A DNA stretch of 64,000 bases from Glandiceps talaboti (lineage: Eukaryota > Hemichordata > Enteropneusta > Spengelidae), in contig NW_027554289.1 in the NCBI RefSeq assembly GCF_964340395.1, forward strand, positions 186,001 through 250,000. Direction: 5' to 3'. A model generated the notes under the pieces. It did not search any database. It had not been told where the DNA came from and worked only from the letters and a program-made list of their open reading frames with translations. A program made the position numbers and the translations under genes. Positions 49,401 to 61,156 of the stretch are shown here, piece after piece; position 1 is the stretch's first letter; every line of letters begins with the position of its first letter.

Positions 49401-52400
49401 GAAATGACTTCTCAGTGTTACTGCTATTGTTTCAAAACAGATAACAGGGTAAATCTTGCAATTTTTGACATAACTGCAACCTTTTTTACATATCCATTAC
49501 ATATCTGTTTCTGTAAAATTTCACAATACGAATATGCTTTAATAGATCTTTTTGTTTGTGTTTTTGTTTTTTAGGTCGAGGAAACGTACGTGTATGTGCT
49601 GAATTTAACTTTTATATAGACTCAGAGGCAGCCCACGTAGTTCTAAATGATTTTACCTGTCCAGTGTATGTATTGAGTTGGGAAACCACTTGTAATTATC
49701 CACTTGATTGGGTGAGTCCATTTATGATTTTCAGTCAAAGATAGCCACCAGTGAAAGATTTTGTCTTTTGATAAGTCAATTATGACATCATTTTTAGCCA
49801 CCAATGGGCTAGAACTGGAAGTGGCAGTACGAATGAACCAAGTGTGCGTGTCCATCTATCTATACACTAAGCCATATCTTTGAAACCCACGACTCAAATT
49901 TCAAGCAAACTTGGTGCAAATGTCAGACACTATAGGGTTAAGGACATATGTATAACACTTATTCTTTATTTCACTACCTTGAACAGTATATGATATGAAA
50001 GGTGCATTTCGTAAAAAAGCAAGGCTTTTATGATAGTGCCAACTATATTTTAACTCCCCTTTGATGGACTTACAATTTACATAGGCTATGCTGTATAAGT
50101 CAATATTAAAGTTGATTACTTAACTAGTAATTTTGACGAACCATTAGAGGAGTCAAAGTTGATATCCCCATCACACACTACTTTTTACAATCACCTGCTG
50201 CTAAAGATATCACCAATATCACAAATTAATATATAATTCAGTGTGTTCAAGGATTGCCCTACTACTCATACAATAAAATGAATAATTACTTGATCTATCC
50301 CCACATAGACATCACTACTGTTGTACTCGGTATCACTGAAATCTATGTTTGCATGTGACAGGAATGGTTCAAAAAGTGGATGGAAACACCAACAGAAAAG
50401 GGTGTCTTTATGAAGAAAATATGTCAATTTGGGATGAAGTACTATGAAACTGAAAGAGTAAGTGACTTTGCACATAGACAGTCTATGCTTTGCACTACTA
50501 CTACTATGTCTTCAAGTCATTTTTCATCATATTATTGTGTCCTGCTCAAATCTGTTCACATTCATACTCACACTGCGGCATTGGCTTTGCAGACTTCTAG
50601 AGTTACAATGAAATTCAAATGACCAGCGTGAAATGAATAGACACAACTGTGATTTTCAAGATAAACTCAATATTGATAAGACCCCTGTATATAAACAATT
50701 ACACTGTTTGGAAAGTTCAATTCAACCAATCAACACCAAGTGTGGTATCTGATAACAGGAGGTTGTAAAATAGATTTCTTGTGTTCAATCTCAGTCTAAG
50801 GTTCAATCCATTGTATTGCAACATTTTCTATAAAAATAGTGTGCTTCGTAACAGTCAGTCTAGATATTGGTGGCTTGTATTTTACGACCGTTGATTGTTT
50901 GAATTGAACTTTTTAAAGAGTGTAATTGTTTATATACAGGGGTCTTATCAATTATCTTGAAAATCAAAGTTGTGTTTATTCCTTTCACACTGGTCATGTG
51001 AATTTCATTGTAGGTTGTTTTGAAGTAAATTGTTCAAGATGAATGACAAGTAAAAATTAAGAGAATAAATGTAAATAATAAATAATAGACAAATATGTAA
51101 CAAGTGTATCTAGCAAACAAAAGTTTACCAGATTTGTATGTTGGGGGCGCACCTTCTCATGATGTAGAATAGGTGTTACACTGTACACTGTACCTCTTTA
51201 CATTGAAGCTCGGGAAACCCAATGCATGGTGAATACAGGACATGTTTTTTGTGTGCATGTGCTATGGCATACATCTTGGAGGGCTAAATAATTCAACCAA
51301 ATAGACTGGTGATACACTGGTTGCAGTGATAGGATTTAACATGATTTCATATTTTATTTTTTTTTTGTATCAAAATTTTTAATGAAGTGATTTCAGAACT
51401 TGGTGTCTGAATCATACACTCCTTGCAATAACACAATCATGATAGCAGAAATACACATTCTACTAAATTATGTAGTGTTTTTTTTAAAAGACTAATGGGA
51501 AGAAACACCAGTACTTCTGCTTAAGTATAAATGCCACCCTGTATTTAGGTTTGGAACAGAGAGACATACTCAGAGACTGTTTTAGAGATTTTAAGTTTCC
51601 GAATTTCTCACCAATGTCTCTTTTTCTGTTACTGCATTCTCATTAAAAGTATTTTTTTTACACTTTGTTTGCATCTCTAGTATAAGTGAAAAGAGAAATA
51701 TCCATGGAAATTATGCAACTACTTATGTTGATGTAAATTACTAGTAAATCCCCTGACAACTGAGTGTTTCACTCTGCATGGTTTGAAATATATGTACTAT
51801 TTTACAAGGTTATTACTCAATATCAGGGCTCGAAATAGAATGTTTTTTCCATGTGCACAGTGTGCACCTTCACTTTGAAATATACCTGCACACAGTGTGC
51901 ACACTATATCTCAGTTACACTTTGTCCATTATGTATGGAAGTTCATCATCATTATCATCCTAGGTTGTCTCTTGTAGTTGTGGTCTAGGTCCATATGACC
52001 TTGTTTTAGGTCGTCTGGATTTACCATCGTTTAACCACAGTTCAATTGCATTGTCTGGATCAAATGTCTCTGTGGTGTCATTACTCAGATTGACTGTCAT
52101 CAATGATGTTAGAGTTTCTGGTTTTAGACAACTTCTCCAGTCATTCTTAATGGCTGACATAAGGGAAAAACCCCTTTCACATACTGATGTGCTGCATGGA
52201 ATCAGCAGTACAATTTTCCATTGCTTCTATCAGAGCACCAGTAATAGACTGAGCATCAGCTTTAATAAGTGGTTTGAATGTGACAAACGTATATGTAGGT
52301 CTTCCATTCTTGATGTAATTAACATATACTATCTCTTCATCAATAACACTAGTGTCAGTACTTCCATCTGACAATATGGCAAAAAACTCAGAATCATTTA

Positions 52401-54042
52401 TTTCTTTTACTAGTTCTAACCGTTTACTTTCATAAATGTAATCGATGAAACACCTTGCCTGCTTATCACTGGTATAAGTTTCAGTGATGGGTACTTTATT
52501 AATGGCCACTAACAACTGAATTTATCCAGGGAAATCGGTGAATGGACGACCAGCTTTCGCCAAGTAGAATGCAATACGAAACAAAACTCTCATCTGCTCA
52601 ATTTCTGTTCTCTCCATGCGGATTATACATTGTTCAATTGGTCGATCATTTGGTGTACTTTCCATTGCTTGCTTCGAAGCCGTAGCTTGTACATGGTTAT
52701 CCGTTATTTCATGACTTGTTATTATGTGCAAACGAAACGATCTGCAGCCTGGACTACGAAACTTGTTTGGCTTCGCATTTTTATCAAACTGTTGACAAAC
52801 GCTGCAAAACATACATTTTTTTTTCTTCATCTAAAACTAGCTATGGTTTATCTTTTTGCCAAGATTTTTTGAAACCGATAGACCTTTTTTTTCTTTAGTG
52901 GTTGTTGTCCAGTGTCATCATATATTTTATCACTCACGTTACCACTTTCTTGCGATGTCGACGGCTGTACTCGTCGTAGAAATCACTTCATTATTACTAC
53001 TAGTACCTGTACTTGAACCGCCTTTTTCGGGACACTTCCTCGATCGAATTTCGTCAGACGATCGCATGATGCCAAGGTCGAGAAGGGTCCGCTGTTTTGA
53101 CATCATCAAAGTTTGTAAAATTCCCAAAAATAAACACATTTACATGTGACCGCTTGACGTATTTTTGACGAAAGAACACAAAGAGAATACATTTAGCCGA
53201 TCGCTAGATCGTGGGGGGTCCTATCAGTGATTGGTCAAGTATGTGTAATGTATAACGTATACGCACGAGTCGATCAAGTGCACCGACCGAAAATTGCCGA
53301 TTTAATACATGTATCTCGCATTTTACGTTATTTCAAGTCTTGAGAGGTAATGAGGTTGTATGCGGTTTTTTACTTCCGCATTTACGACAAGGCGATCGAT
53401 CGACCAATATCGATATAATCATTTTATTACTATCAAAATCCAAAGTTTGTTCATCTAAAGCACTTATTTAGAGATATTTGTAGTCAATCCGAAGAAATGT
53501 ATGAGGTTTTTTCCACGATAGCCAACATGCACGTGGTGCACCTTTGTTTTGAAATCTAGCTGCACTGGGCAAAATTAACGTGCATAGTAGCACGGTGCAC
53601 CCGGGTATTTCGAGCCCTGAATATCAGCACTTTGTTTGTTGTATTGTCATGAGTGCTATTTCTACATCTTGACATAAGTCGTAAGATGAGTGTCAAATTG
53701 CAGAAATGGCACGGCTGGTGATAGGGTGAATGAAGAGGTCATATCGAGCAAGTTTTATTACATGATTAACTTAATTTCTTAATATTACAGGCCCAGAATG
53801 AAGTTGATTGTACAAATGGATGGGTAGCATGTGACCCTGTAGCCATGGCAGTGGCTATTGACAAACAAGTGGTCACCAAGATGAAGCAGCACTACGCAAC
53901 AGTGGAGTTGACTGGGGAATATAGTAGAGGCATGATGGTTGTTGATTGGTGTGATCTCTTAAAGAAGACAAAAACAGTCAATATTGTCACTGATATCGAC
54001 GTCAAATTGTTACAAAAAATGATGGAATTATCTCTGCAATGA
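46455..54042 (+). CDS. Inosine-uridine-type nucleoside hydrolase
   Basis: Cleaves the N-glycosidic bond of ribonucleosides to free base and ribose (nucleoside salvage), probably cytosolic. Five exons: 46455-46643, 48117-48411, 49575-49711, 50362-50457 and 53791-54042; all phases agree, 322 residues, the usual size. Motifs: the Ca-binding DCDAGIDD (10-17), FHGMDGLGD (85-93), ALGPLTNLA, IMGGN, AEFNFYIDSEAA and WVACDPVAMA with the Ca ligand D254. The residue before it, His in inosine-uridine enzymes and Trp in purine-specific ones, is Cys253, which I recall as typical of group III members, so specificity is uncertain. The chosen ATG starts right before the first beta strand. Poly(A) signal AATAAA at 54080-54085. 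Introns hold several transposons. It lies opposite in strand to both thioesterase genes. Intact. Confidence 0.95.
46670..46811. repeat. 142-bp palindrome next to an inverted-repeat element
   Basis: Two arms of about 68 bp, CAATAAACCACCCCCTGGGG ... and its mirror ending CCCCAGGGAGTGGTTTATCG, joined by a few bases near GATAGC. Both arms contain GTTTTGACCAGTGAAC and GTGCATATATT. It abuts the element at 46813-47707 and is probably part of the same insertion. Confidence 0.8.
46813..47707. mobile_element. Non-autonomous DNA element with 23-bp TIRs
   Basis: Perfect 23-bp terminal inverted repeats, starting ATTATATTATACCAGTATAT and ending in the mirror CTGGTATAATATAAT. It is 895 bp, has no transposase ORF and lies in intron 1 of the nucleoside hydrolase. 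A small tandem repeat, CCAGCAGTGCATTATC twice, lies near 47590-47630. The target duplication cannot be told from the AT-rich ends. Confidence 0.8.
48517..48978. mobile_element. MITE with inverted repeats of about 110 bp
   Basis: Left end ATTAAAATCCGATGTGTATT; right end, reversed, ATTAAAATCTGATGTTGTGT. The arms stay similar for about 110 bp, through GCGATTTC, TTTATTGTTGTTTGTTCT and GTGAGTGCCTGATACCTA. The interior is unique, with no ORF. It lies in intron 2 of the nucleoside hydrolase. Confidence 0.8.
50604..51012. mobile_element. Foldback element with about 130-bp arms
   Basis: Left arm from TACAATGAAATTCAAATGAC; right arm, reversed, TACAATGAAATTCACATGAC. Both contain GTGATTTTCAAGATAA-like and AAGACCCCTGTATATAAACA blocks and AGTTCAATTCAA, split by about 150 bp. 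There is no ORF. It lies in intron 4 of the nucleoside hydrolase. Arm similarity is roughly 90% by eye. Confidence 0.82.
51824..53619 (-). mobile_element. hAT DNA transposon, internally deleted
   Basis: Terminal inverted repeats CAGGGCTCGAAAT / ATTTCGAGCCCTG, with both flanks starting AATAT. Transposase remnants read on the minus strand: a start like MSKQRTLLDLGI near 53103, a CxxC zinc-finger block (KCMFCSVCQQF) with a later HIITSH near 52810, a catalytic-core piece (FFAILSDGSTDTSVIDEE) near 52400 and a C-terminal piece (IELWLNDGKSRRPKTR) near 52010. This resembles the ZNF862-like hAT lineage. The total coding room is about half that of a full hAT transposase, and frame breaks are present, so the copy is non-autonomous. 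Subterminal GTGCAC words repeat at both ends. It lies in intron 4 of the nucleoside hydrolase. Confidence 0.88.
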
Positions 54043-54249
54043 AATTAAATATCTCATAACTCGACAGTTATTGACATCCAATAAATAATTATAACAAATT
54101 ATTTTGGTCACCATGATCAATTCAAATTATGATAAAGTACTTGTAGTTCAAAAAAGATATCCACACAAATTTCCTAAGAATACACCACAGCATTTTTACA
54201 GACAATGTTATTCACTTAGCAAAATAGTGTCCAATACAAAGCAGGACCT

Positions 54250-54590
54250 TTTAACTTGTCACCTTGAAATCTTCCATGTTATTTATGACTCCTCAAAGCA
54301 AGTATGATCTGTAGCCAATCCCTCCCATGGCATCCCTCCCCCCTCCACCACAAGCAAGGGAGTAGGAACCTTTGCTCTTTCTACATTCCAAATTCTTTTG
54401 AATGAATATATAAGAAATATATAATAATGATTATATATCATGATAGATCATGGTCATTTTAATTGTCATATAACGATTAATTTTAGTCAAATATCACATG
54501 TTGACTGCACAACATCACCTTGAAGTCTTCCATGTCATTTATGAATCCTCAAAGTGATAGTTTGATCTGAATCCAGAACGCCTCCCACTC
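54250..54590. repeat. Direct duplication in the hydrolase 3' flank
   Basis: CACCTTGAAATCTTCCATGT at about 54260 and CACCTTGAAGTCTTCCATGT at about 54519 begin two copies of an about 70-bp segment that continues TATTTATGACTCCTCAAAG / CATTTATGAATCCTCAAAG and AGTATGATCTG / AGTTTGATCTG. It lies past the poly(A) signal of the nucleoside hydrolase. Confidence 0.7.
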
Positions 54591-55029
54591 TCATAAGGAA
54601 CGGGGTGATATATATATATCCATGTCTGCATCATATCATACTTTTCTGTGTAATAGTATTGTTTAATTTAGCAAGGTTATTTATTGATGTGTATTTTGAT
54701 GAGGACAGATTATGTATAATACTGTATTTTAAATTTGAATCCAAATTTCATGAACAAAATATTATGTTTTACATATTGCCTTTGAAGCTTTAATGTCAAT
54801 TAAACTTTATTTTAATAAAATGAAATAAACAGATCTGATTTACAACAAAAGTACCGGGTTATTGGTTATGTTTGCACAAATTACATCACTTTGATGTGAC
54901 TTAATAAACAACTTAAAAGATAGAAAGCTGTAAGGGACTGGTTCGTCAGGTTGATTTGTTTTACTTGCACGTACAGTGGGATTCTGTGAAGAGAAATGTT
55001 AACATGAAGCCAAGACATGTTTTAACTGT

Positions 55030-56095
55030 AACATATTGAAAAGGCATTCAGATGATGATTGTAACATTGACAAGGCATTCAGATGATTGCAACATTGGCA
55101 ATGCATTCAGATAATGATTGTAACATTGACAAGGCATTCAGATGATGATTGTAACATTGACAAGGCATTCAGATGATGATTGTAACATATTGACAAGGCC
55201 TTCAGATGATGATTGTAACATTGACAAGGCATTCAGATGGTTGTAACATTACAATGCATTCAGATAATGAATGTAACATTGACAAGGCATTCAAATGATT
55301 GTAACATATTGACAAGGCATTCAGATGATCAATGTAACATTGACAAGGCATTCAGATGATTGTAACATTGACAATGCATTCAGATAATGAATGTAACATT
55401 GACAAGGCATTCAAATGATTGTAACATATTGACAAGGCATTCAGATGATCAATGTAACATTGACAAGGCATTCAGATGGTTGTAACATTGACAATGCATT
55501 CAGATAATGAATGTAACATTGACAAGGCATTCAAATGATTGTAACATATTGACAAGGCATTCAGATGATCAATGTAACATTGACAAGGCATTCAGATGAT
55601 TGTAACATTGACTGCATTCAGATGATGATTGTAACATTGACAATGCATTCAGATAATGATTGTAACATTGACAAGGCATTCAGATGATTGTAACATTGAC
55701 AATGCATTCAGATAATGATTGTAACATTGACAAGGCATTCAGATGATGATTGTAACATTGACAAGGCATTCAGATGATCAATGTAACATTGACAAGGCAT
55801 TCAGATGATTGTAACATTGACAATGCATTCAGATGATCAATGTAACATTGACAATGCATTCAGATAATGATTGTAATATTGACAAGGCATTCAAATGATT
55901 GTAACATATTGACAAGGCATTCAGATGATGATTGTAATATTGACAATGCATTCAGATACTGATTGTAACATTGACAATGCATTCAGATAATGATTGTAAT
56001 ATTGACAATGCATTCAGATGATGATTGTAACATACTGACAAAGCATTCCGATGATGAATGTAACATTGACAAGGCATTCAGATGATGATCTTCTA
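55030..56095. repeat. Minisatellite (about 31 bp) with 120-bp higher-order unit
   Basis: About 35 copies of a unit built on ATTGACAAGGCATTCAGATG ATGATTGTAAC (about 31 bp, split here), with variants of 27-34 bp. Between 55261 and about 55611 a four-unit block of exactly 120 bp is repeated three times almost unchanged, a higher-order repeat. It lies between the convergent 3' ends of the nucleoside hydrolase and ACOT-B. Confidence 0.95.
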
Positions 56096-56164
56096 TTTAA
56101 GTATCTTACCAATCTAGTAATTCCCAGGTTCAAAAACCAATTTTGAAATTATAAAAATGTCATT

Positions 56165-57420
56165 TTTACCTCCCCGTAAGGGTATGGGAGGTATTAATCG
56201 GGGAATGTCTGTCTGTGTGTCTGTCTGTCTGTCTGTCTGTGTGTGTGTCTATGTCATCATTTTCTAAAAATCGGCTGGCTCAATTGTAATGAAATTTGGA
56301 ATGTATAATCTTTAGGGTAATGGCTAGACCTGATTAGGTTTTGAGCCAGATCTGTTAATGTTTAATTAGAGAAATTTGCATATTAATGAAATCAACTAAT
56401 TAAGGAATATCTTAAGACTGCATACCTCAATTTCAATATAAATTAGTATATTCGTTAAACATAACAACATACATTTGTCCTATAAAATTTGTTGATGTAC
56501 CTTACAGAGTTAACGAATAATTTGCATAATTAATTATTTTTGGTAATTAGGCTATATCTTAAGAATGCATACTTCATATTCAAAATAATTTAGTACATAT
56601 GTCCTATCAAGTTTGTTGATGTACCTTACAGTGTTAAGGAATAATTTGCATAATTAATGATTATCGGTAATTAGGCTATATCATAAGAATACATACTTCA
56701 ATTTCAATATAATTCAGTACACACGTTAACCATAACAATCGCATATGTCCTGTAAAGCTTGTTGATGTACCTTTCAGTGTTAATGAATAATTTGCATAAT
56801 TAATGATTTTCGGTAATTAGGCTATAACTTAAGACTGCATACTTCAATTTCAATACAATTTAGTACATACGTTAAACATAACAGAGTGCATATCTCCTAT
56901 AAAAGCTGTTGATTTCGTTTGAAGATTTAGTGAATAATTTGCATAATTAATTATTTTCGGTATTTAGGCTATATCTTAACACTGCAAACTCGAATTTCAA
57001 TATAATTTAGTACATACGTTAACCATACCAAAGCGGATATGTACTATAAAATATTTGATATAGCTTGCAGTCAGTTTTAATGAAAAATTTGCATAATTAA
57101 TGATTTTAGGTAACTATGTTATATCTTAAAAATGCAAGCTTCAAATTTCGCATATGACGGTACATATATCAACCATAATAATACGCACCTGTCCTATGAA
57201 GTTTGTTCCTACTTTTACCTTTAATGAGTATTTTGAATAATGAACGATATTCAGTAATTAACCAGTATCATGCACTCTTCAAATTCCATATAATTTGGCA
57301 CATACATTAACCTAAGAAAGCACGCTTGTCCAAAACACAAAGCCTGTTACCATAGTTTTTTTTTTTAGTTTAATGAGTTATTTGCATAATTAGTGATTCC
57401 CTTACGGGAGGCATTCAGTT
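56165..57420. mobile_element. Element with inverted ends and about 145-bp internal tandem repeats
   Basis: The left end CCTCCCCGTAAGGG and right end CCCTTACGGGAGG are inverted copies. The left part has a TGTC/TGTG run. The interior holds about six tandem units of 123-152 bp, each with TTTGCATAATTAAT, GGTAATTAGGCTATATCTTA and TTCAATTTCAATATAATT. No ORF of note is present. It is a repeat-bearing, probably non-autonomous element of unknown class. Confidence 0.75.
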
Positions 57421-57735
57421 TAAATCTGGTCACAAAAGTTGCAGCAGAGGTTGGGAATTTCATTACCTTATTGTAATTCTTAGTGACATAATTAGCAACT
57501 ACGATATCAAGTACACAACACACAACTAGAAATGTAACCAGTATGTTAACAAATGATTTCATAAGTACACAACAGAGTACAAAAATCTAATTTTTCCAAA
57601 CTAGGGGTACATGAACTTGAATTTGAGAAGACTTTTGTCTTAGAGACCTTCAGTGAAATTTGTTCAAAGTCACACTTTTTCAGTGTTGTCTTTCAAAAAT
57701 CACAAAACATGTCTTCATCATTGAGTTTCATATTA

Positions 57736-59741
57736 TCAGAGTTTACTGTTCTCAGTTTGTAAATGTCGATGAAACCACTGTAATATCTCCTTCCAGCATT
57801 CTTGTTGAGCATCGGCGTGTGGTTTGGCTTTCCCTCCCCAGGCTAGAGAAGTCCCTGTAATAAAGCAAGACATCGCCAATACATGAGATAGAATCATCAG
57901 GAATATAAATAGGTTCCCTCTCTTATTGTTGCTGGAAAACCTATTCCACGGTTTTATACTCATCTTTTCATTTTTCATTTTTCATTTTTATCATATTTTT
58001 ATATTTTTATATTTTTATCATATTTCATAGAATACAAATATGATAAAAAAAAGAATTCTTGCAATAATCAATCTGGGTATAACCACACACTCAGACAATG
58101 ACAAAACAATTAAATACTTTTTAAAAAATGAAAAATGGCTGCATCATTGCTGTCAACACCAGTCTAGTGGTGTTTTTGCTGGCAAAACCAAACTTACCCA
58201 GACTGTGATATGATGATTTACAAAATGGTGTGTATGCCGGTTCAAGCAGGTGACCAACATCTGGGTAACTGAGTAACTTGTAATTAGTTTTGTTGTAAGA
58301 TTTAAGTCTTTTCACAGTTTCTTGGGCATAAAATGAACTCTTCCAATTCAAGTCATCTTCACCAACCATCAGTAGCAATTGCGCTTTCATTTTTTTAAGC
58401 TGAAAATGATCATATGAAAACGATAGTTTGCAGTGCAAATATTTTTTTTTCATGAGCATAGTATGTGCTTCAGAAACAAAAACCTTAAACTTTTGCTGAA
58501 AGTTACTTTGTCCAAGAAAAGTAAAACTCATTCATTAAAAATCATTAAAAACAATCAAGAGCCGCTCTACAAATTTGTGAAATAGACATCAAAATGACAT
58601 CAAATTTAAGTCATTCTAGAATTTAATATGGCCGTAGAATCCAATAAAATGATAACACCAGAATTAATTTCTGTCTGTGAGATGTTGATTAGTACCTAAC
58701 TTAAGAAATGCTAGGGAATTTAATATTTTCCAATTGTAGTTGTCATGTAAATGTTAACGTGTAATGTTTCTACTAAGTGGACACTTAAAGTCTATTCTGT
58801 ACATATCTCGTTATACTTTAATATCTAAGTTCTTATTCTGCTGAAACTTCACAAACAACTTAATTTTTGGCTGACATCAGAAAGACAAATATCGAAATTT
58901 GTGAATCAAAAAGATTTGATTAAATTATATTTTCGTGAAAATTTTCTTTTGTATGTACAGTACACGGTAGCAAAATAGTAAAAATCATGAAAGGAAATTT
59001 AAGATTAAAACAGTAAACTTACATCAAAGATGGCTTTTTCATTTGGTTCTTCTAACAATTCCAAACATGCATAAGTGCCATCATCTTTAGAAAGAAATCT
59101 ATCGTATGAACAGCTAGAGAATGAAAAATGATTTTAGACAACAGTTACCAACATATATCAGTATGAGTTGACTAGTATACAGGTGCATGTAATCATCATA
59201 ATAGATCGTTTCGTATAGGGTTTATGGATGCAATCATGCAAAGTACTCATTTTTTTTTACAAAGATGCTGTTTATCAGATAGATAGTATTCATCATGTGT
59301 TATGGTCAACTACCTAACATCTGTAACCGGCTGGTTATACCGCCACCTAGGGCTCAGCTGTAACTATGGAATATGTCATTCTATTGCAAAGCATTCAGAC
59401 GTTGATAGATCAAAAACTCAACTCTAAAAATATGAACTAAGTCTTATTCCTTATAACCTTTGAAATTCAGTCATTATGTGGTTTAATATCATGAAAATAT
59501 TTTTTTGTTTTTTGCAAGATTATACTTCTTACTGAAGCAAAGTTTTACACTAGAGCAGTCCTATAGTTTAGATTAATTAAGACGGTATACAGATTAGGAG
59601 TGCTTACTCTGTAAAAGGAAGCAACTGGCCCCTAAACATCCTTGCACTGTATGTATGCATATGGGAGCCATTAAGACTTGCCACTGCTTTAACCTGGTGA
59701 TGAAAAATAGGAAACATTAAATTGGTGGTGGTGGTGGTGGT

Positions 59742-59826
<85 letters not shown>

Positions 59827-61099
59827 GGGAGGGTTGAGATTATTACAGTAACTGTAGATAGAGATTATATAAGGTATTTAATAATAATTATTTTATCAGT
59901 CCAAATACATTCTGAAATTGCCACTTAGCAGTGCCCTAGAGTTGAAAGTTGGAGGAAACCAGAGTACCTGGAGAAAATCTGCTTTGTTTGGCACAGTCAA
60001 ACTGAGCATTGCACTTATTACATGCAGACCTGGTTAATTTTTAATCAAACCCAGCCGACACCAGGTTGAACCCAGACTGCAGTGGTAAGAGGTGTATGAC
60101 TATGAGCATTAAACTGTTCAGCCATTGACAACCCATAATTTGGTTCAATATATTCTGACATGTATTTTAAAGCTAATATTGTGAGCATTGAAATTTTGTG
60201 TCAAATGCTGATGAAGTTGCATATATTTCAACTTCAAATCATAATTTATAATAACAGAAACCGATGGTGCAATAAGTTAAGAGAACCCCCATGCTGCATT
60301 GGTGCTGGTGTGGTATACTTGGGGTATTTGTATTTGTCTTTGCAAATGTTCTCTATAGCCATACGTTCATAGCAAAGCAAGGTAAAGTGCAGTTAAAAAC
60401 ACCAGAAGCATGATTGCAAATACCCTGAGTACACTGGTACTCATGCATCATGGAGGTCTGTTTTTAAGTAGGTAGGTCTATTTGTGTGAGGGCGCCCCGT
60501 CATGGCATACCTTACAGACCAGGAATGATCATGTGCCTAATCGGCGTACAAGAATGAAATATTTGTAGTACAATGTATTTCACTGTAATTATGTAATTAT
60601 GATAAAGCAATGTATATCCTCTGTGTATATCTTATGAAATAAGAATATAATTAAAAAGAACTTGCATAATAATATTACATTCTTCAGCATGTAGGGGTAA
60701 TTTGCTGTCGTCTGAAAGTTCTTCACATGATTCAAAATACTAGATTCAGTTGTTGATTTTAGTTCTACATATCAGTGATTGATAACTGTTATCTTGACTA
60801 ACAGGACACATTTGGATTACCTGGTCTGGAAAATAAACAGCCATTGCAAGTGCCATTTCTGCTCCCATTGATATTCCTATTGTTGCTACACCTCCTGGTT
60901 TTATATAAACTTGTCTTTGGAACCAGTTCAGGGACTCCTTAGATAGAAGGAGGAAATTGGTCAGTTTAACCTTTAAGTCATGAGGTGAACTATTCCAAGT
61001 GATTCTTCCTATTTGTTGAAAGAATAATTATCTTCATTATCATTATCATTGCTGTCATTGTCATCGTTGTCGTCGCTACCACCACCGTCACCGCTGCTG

Positions 61100-61156
<57 letters not shown>

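Noticed and set aside
55030-57420. Possible CRISPR-like array
   Set aside because: Regular repeats are present, but they are head-to-tail minisatellite or element units without unique spacers of constant length, in an animal genome.
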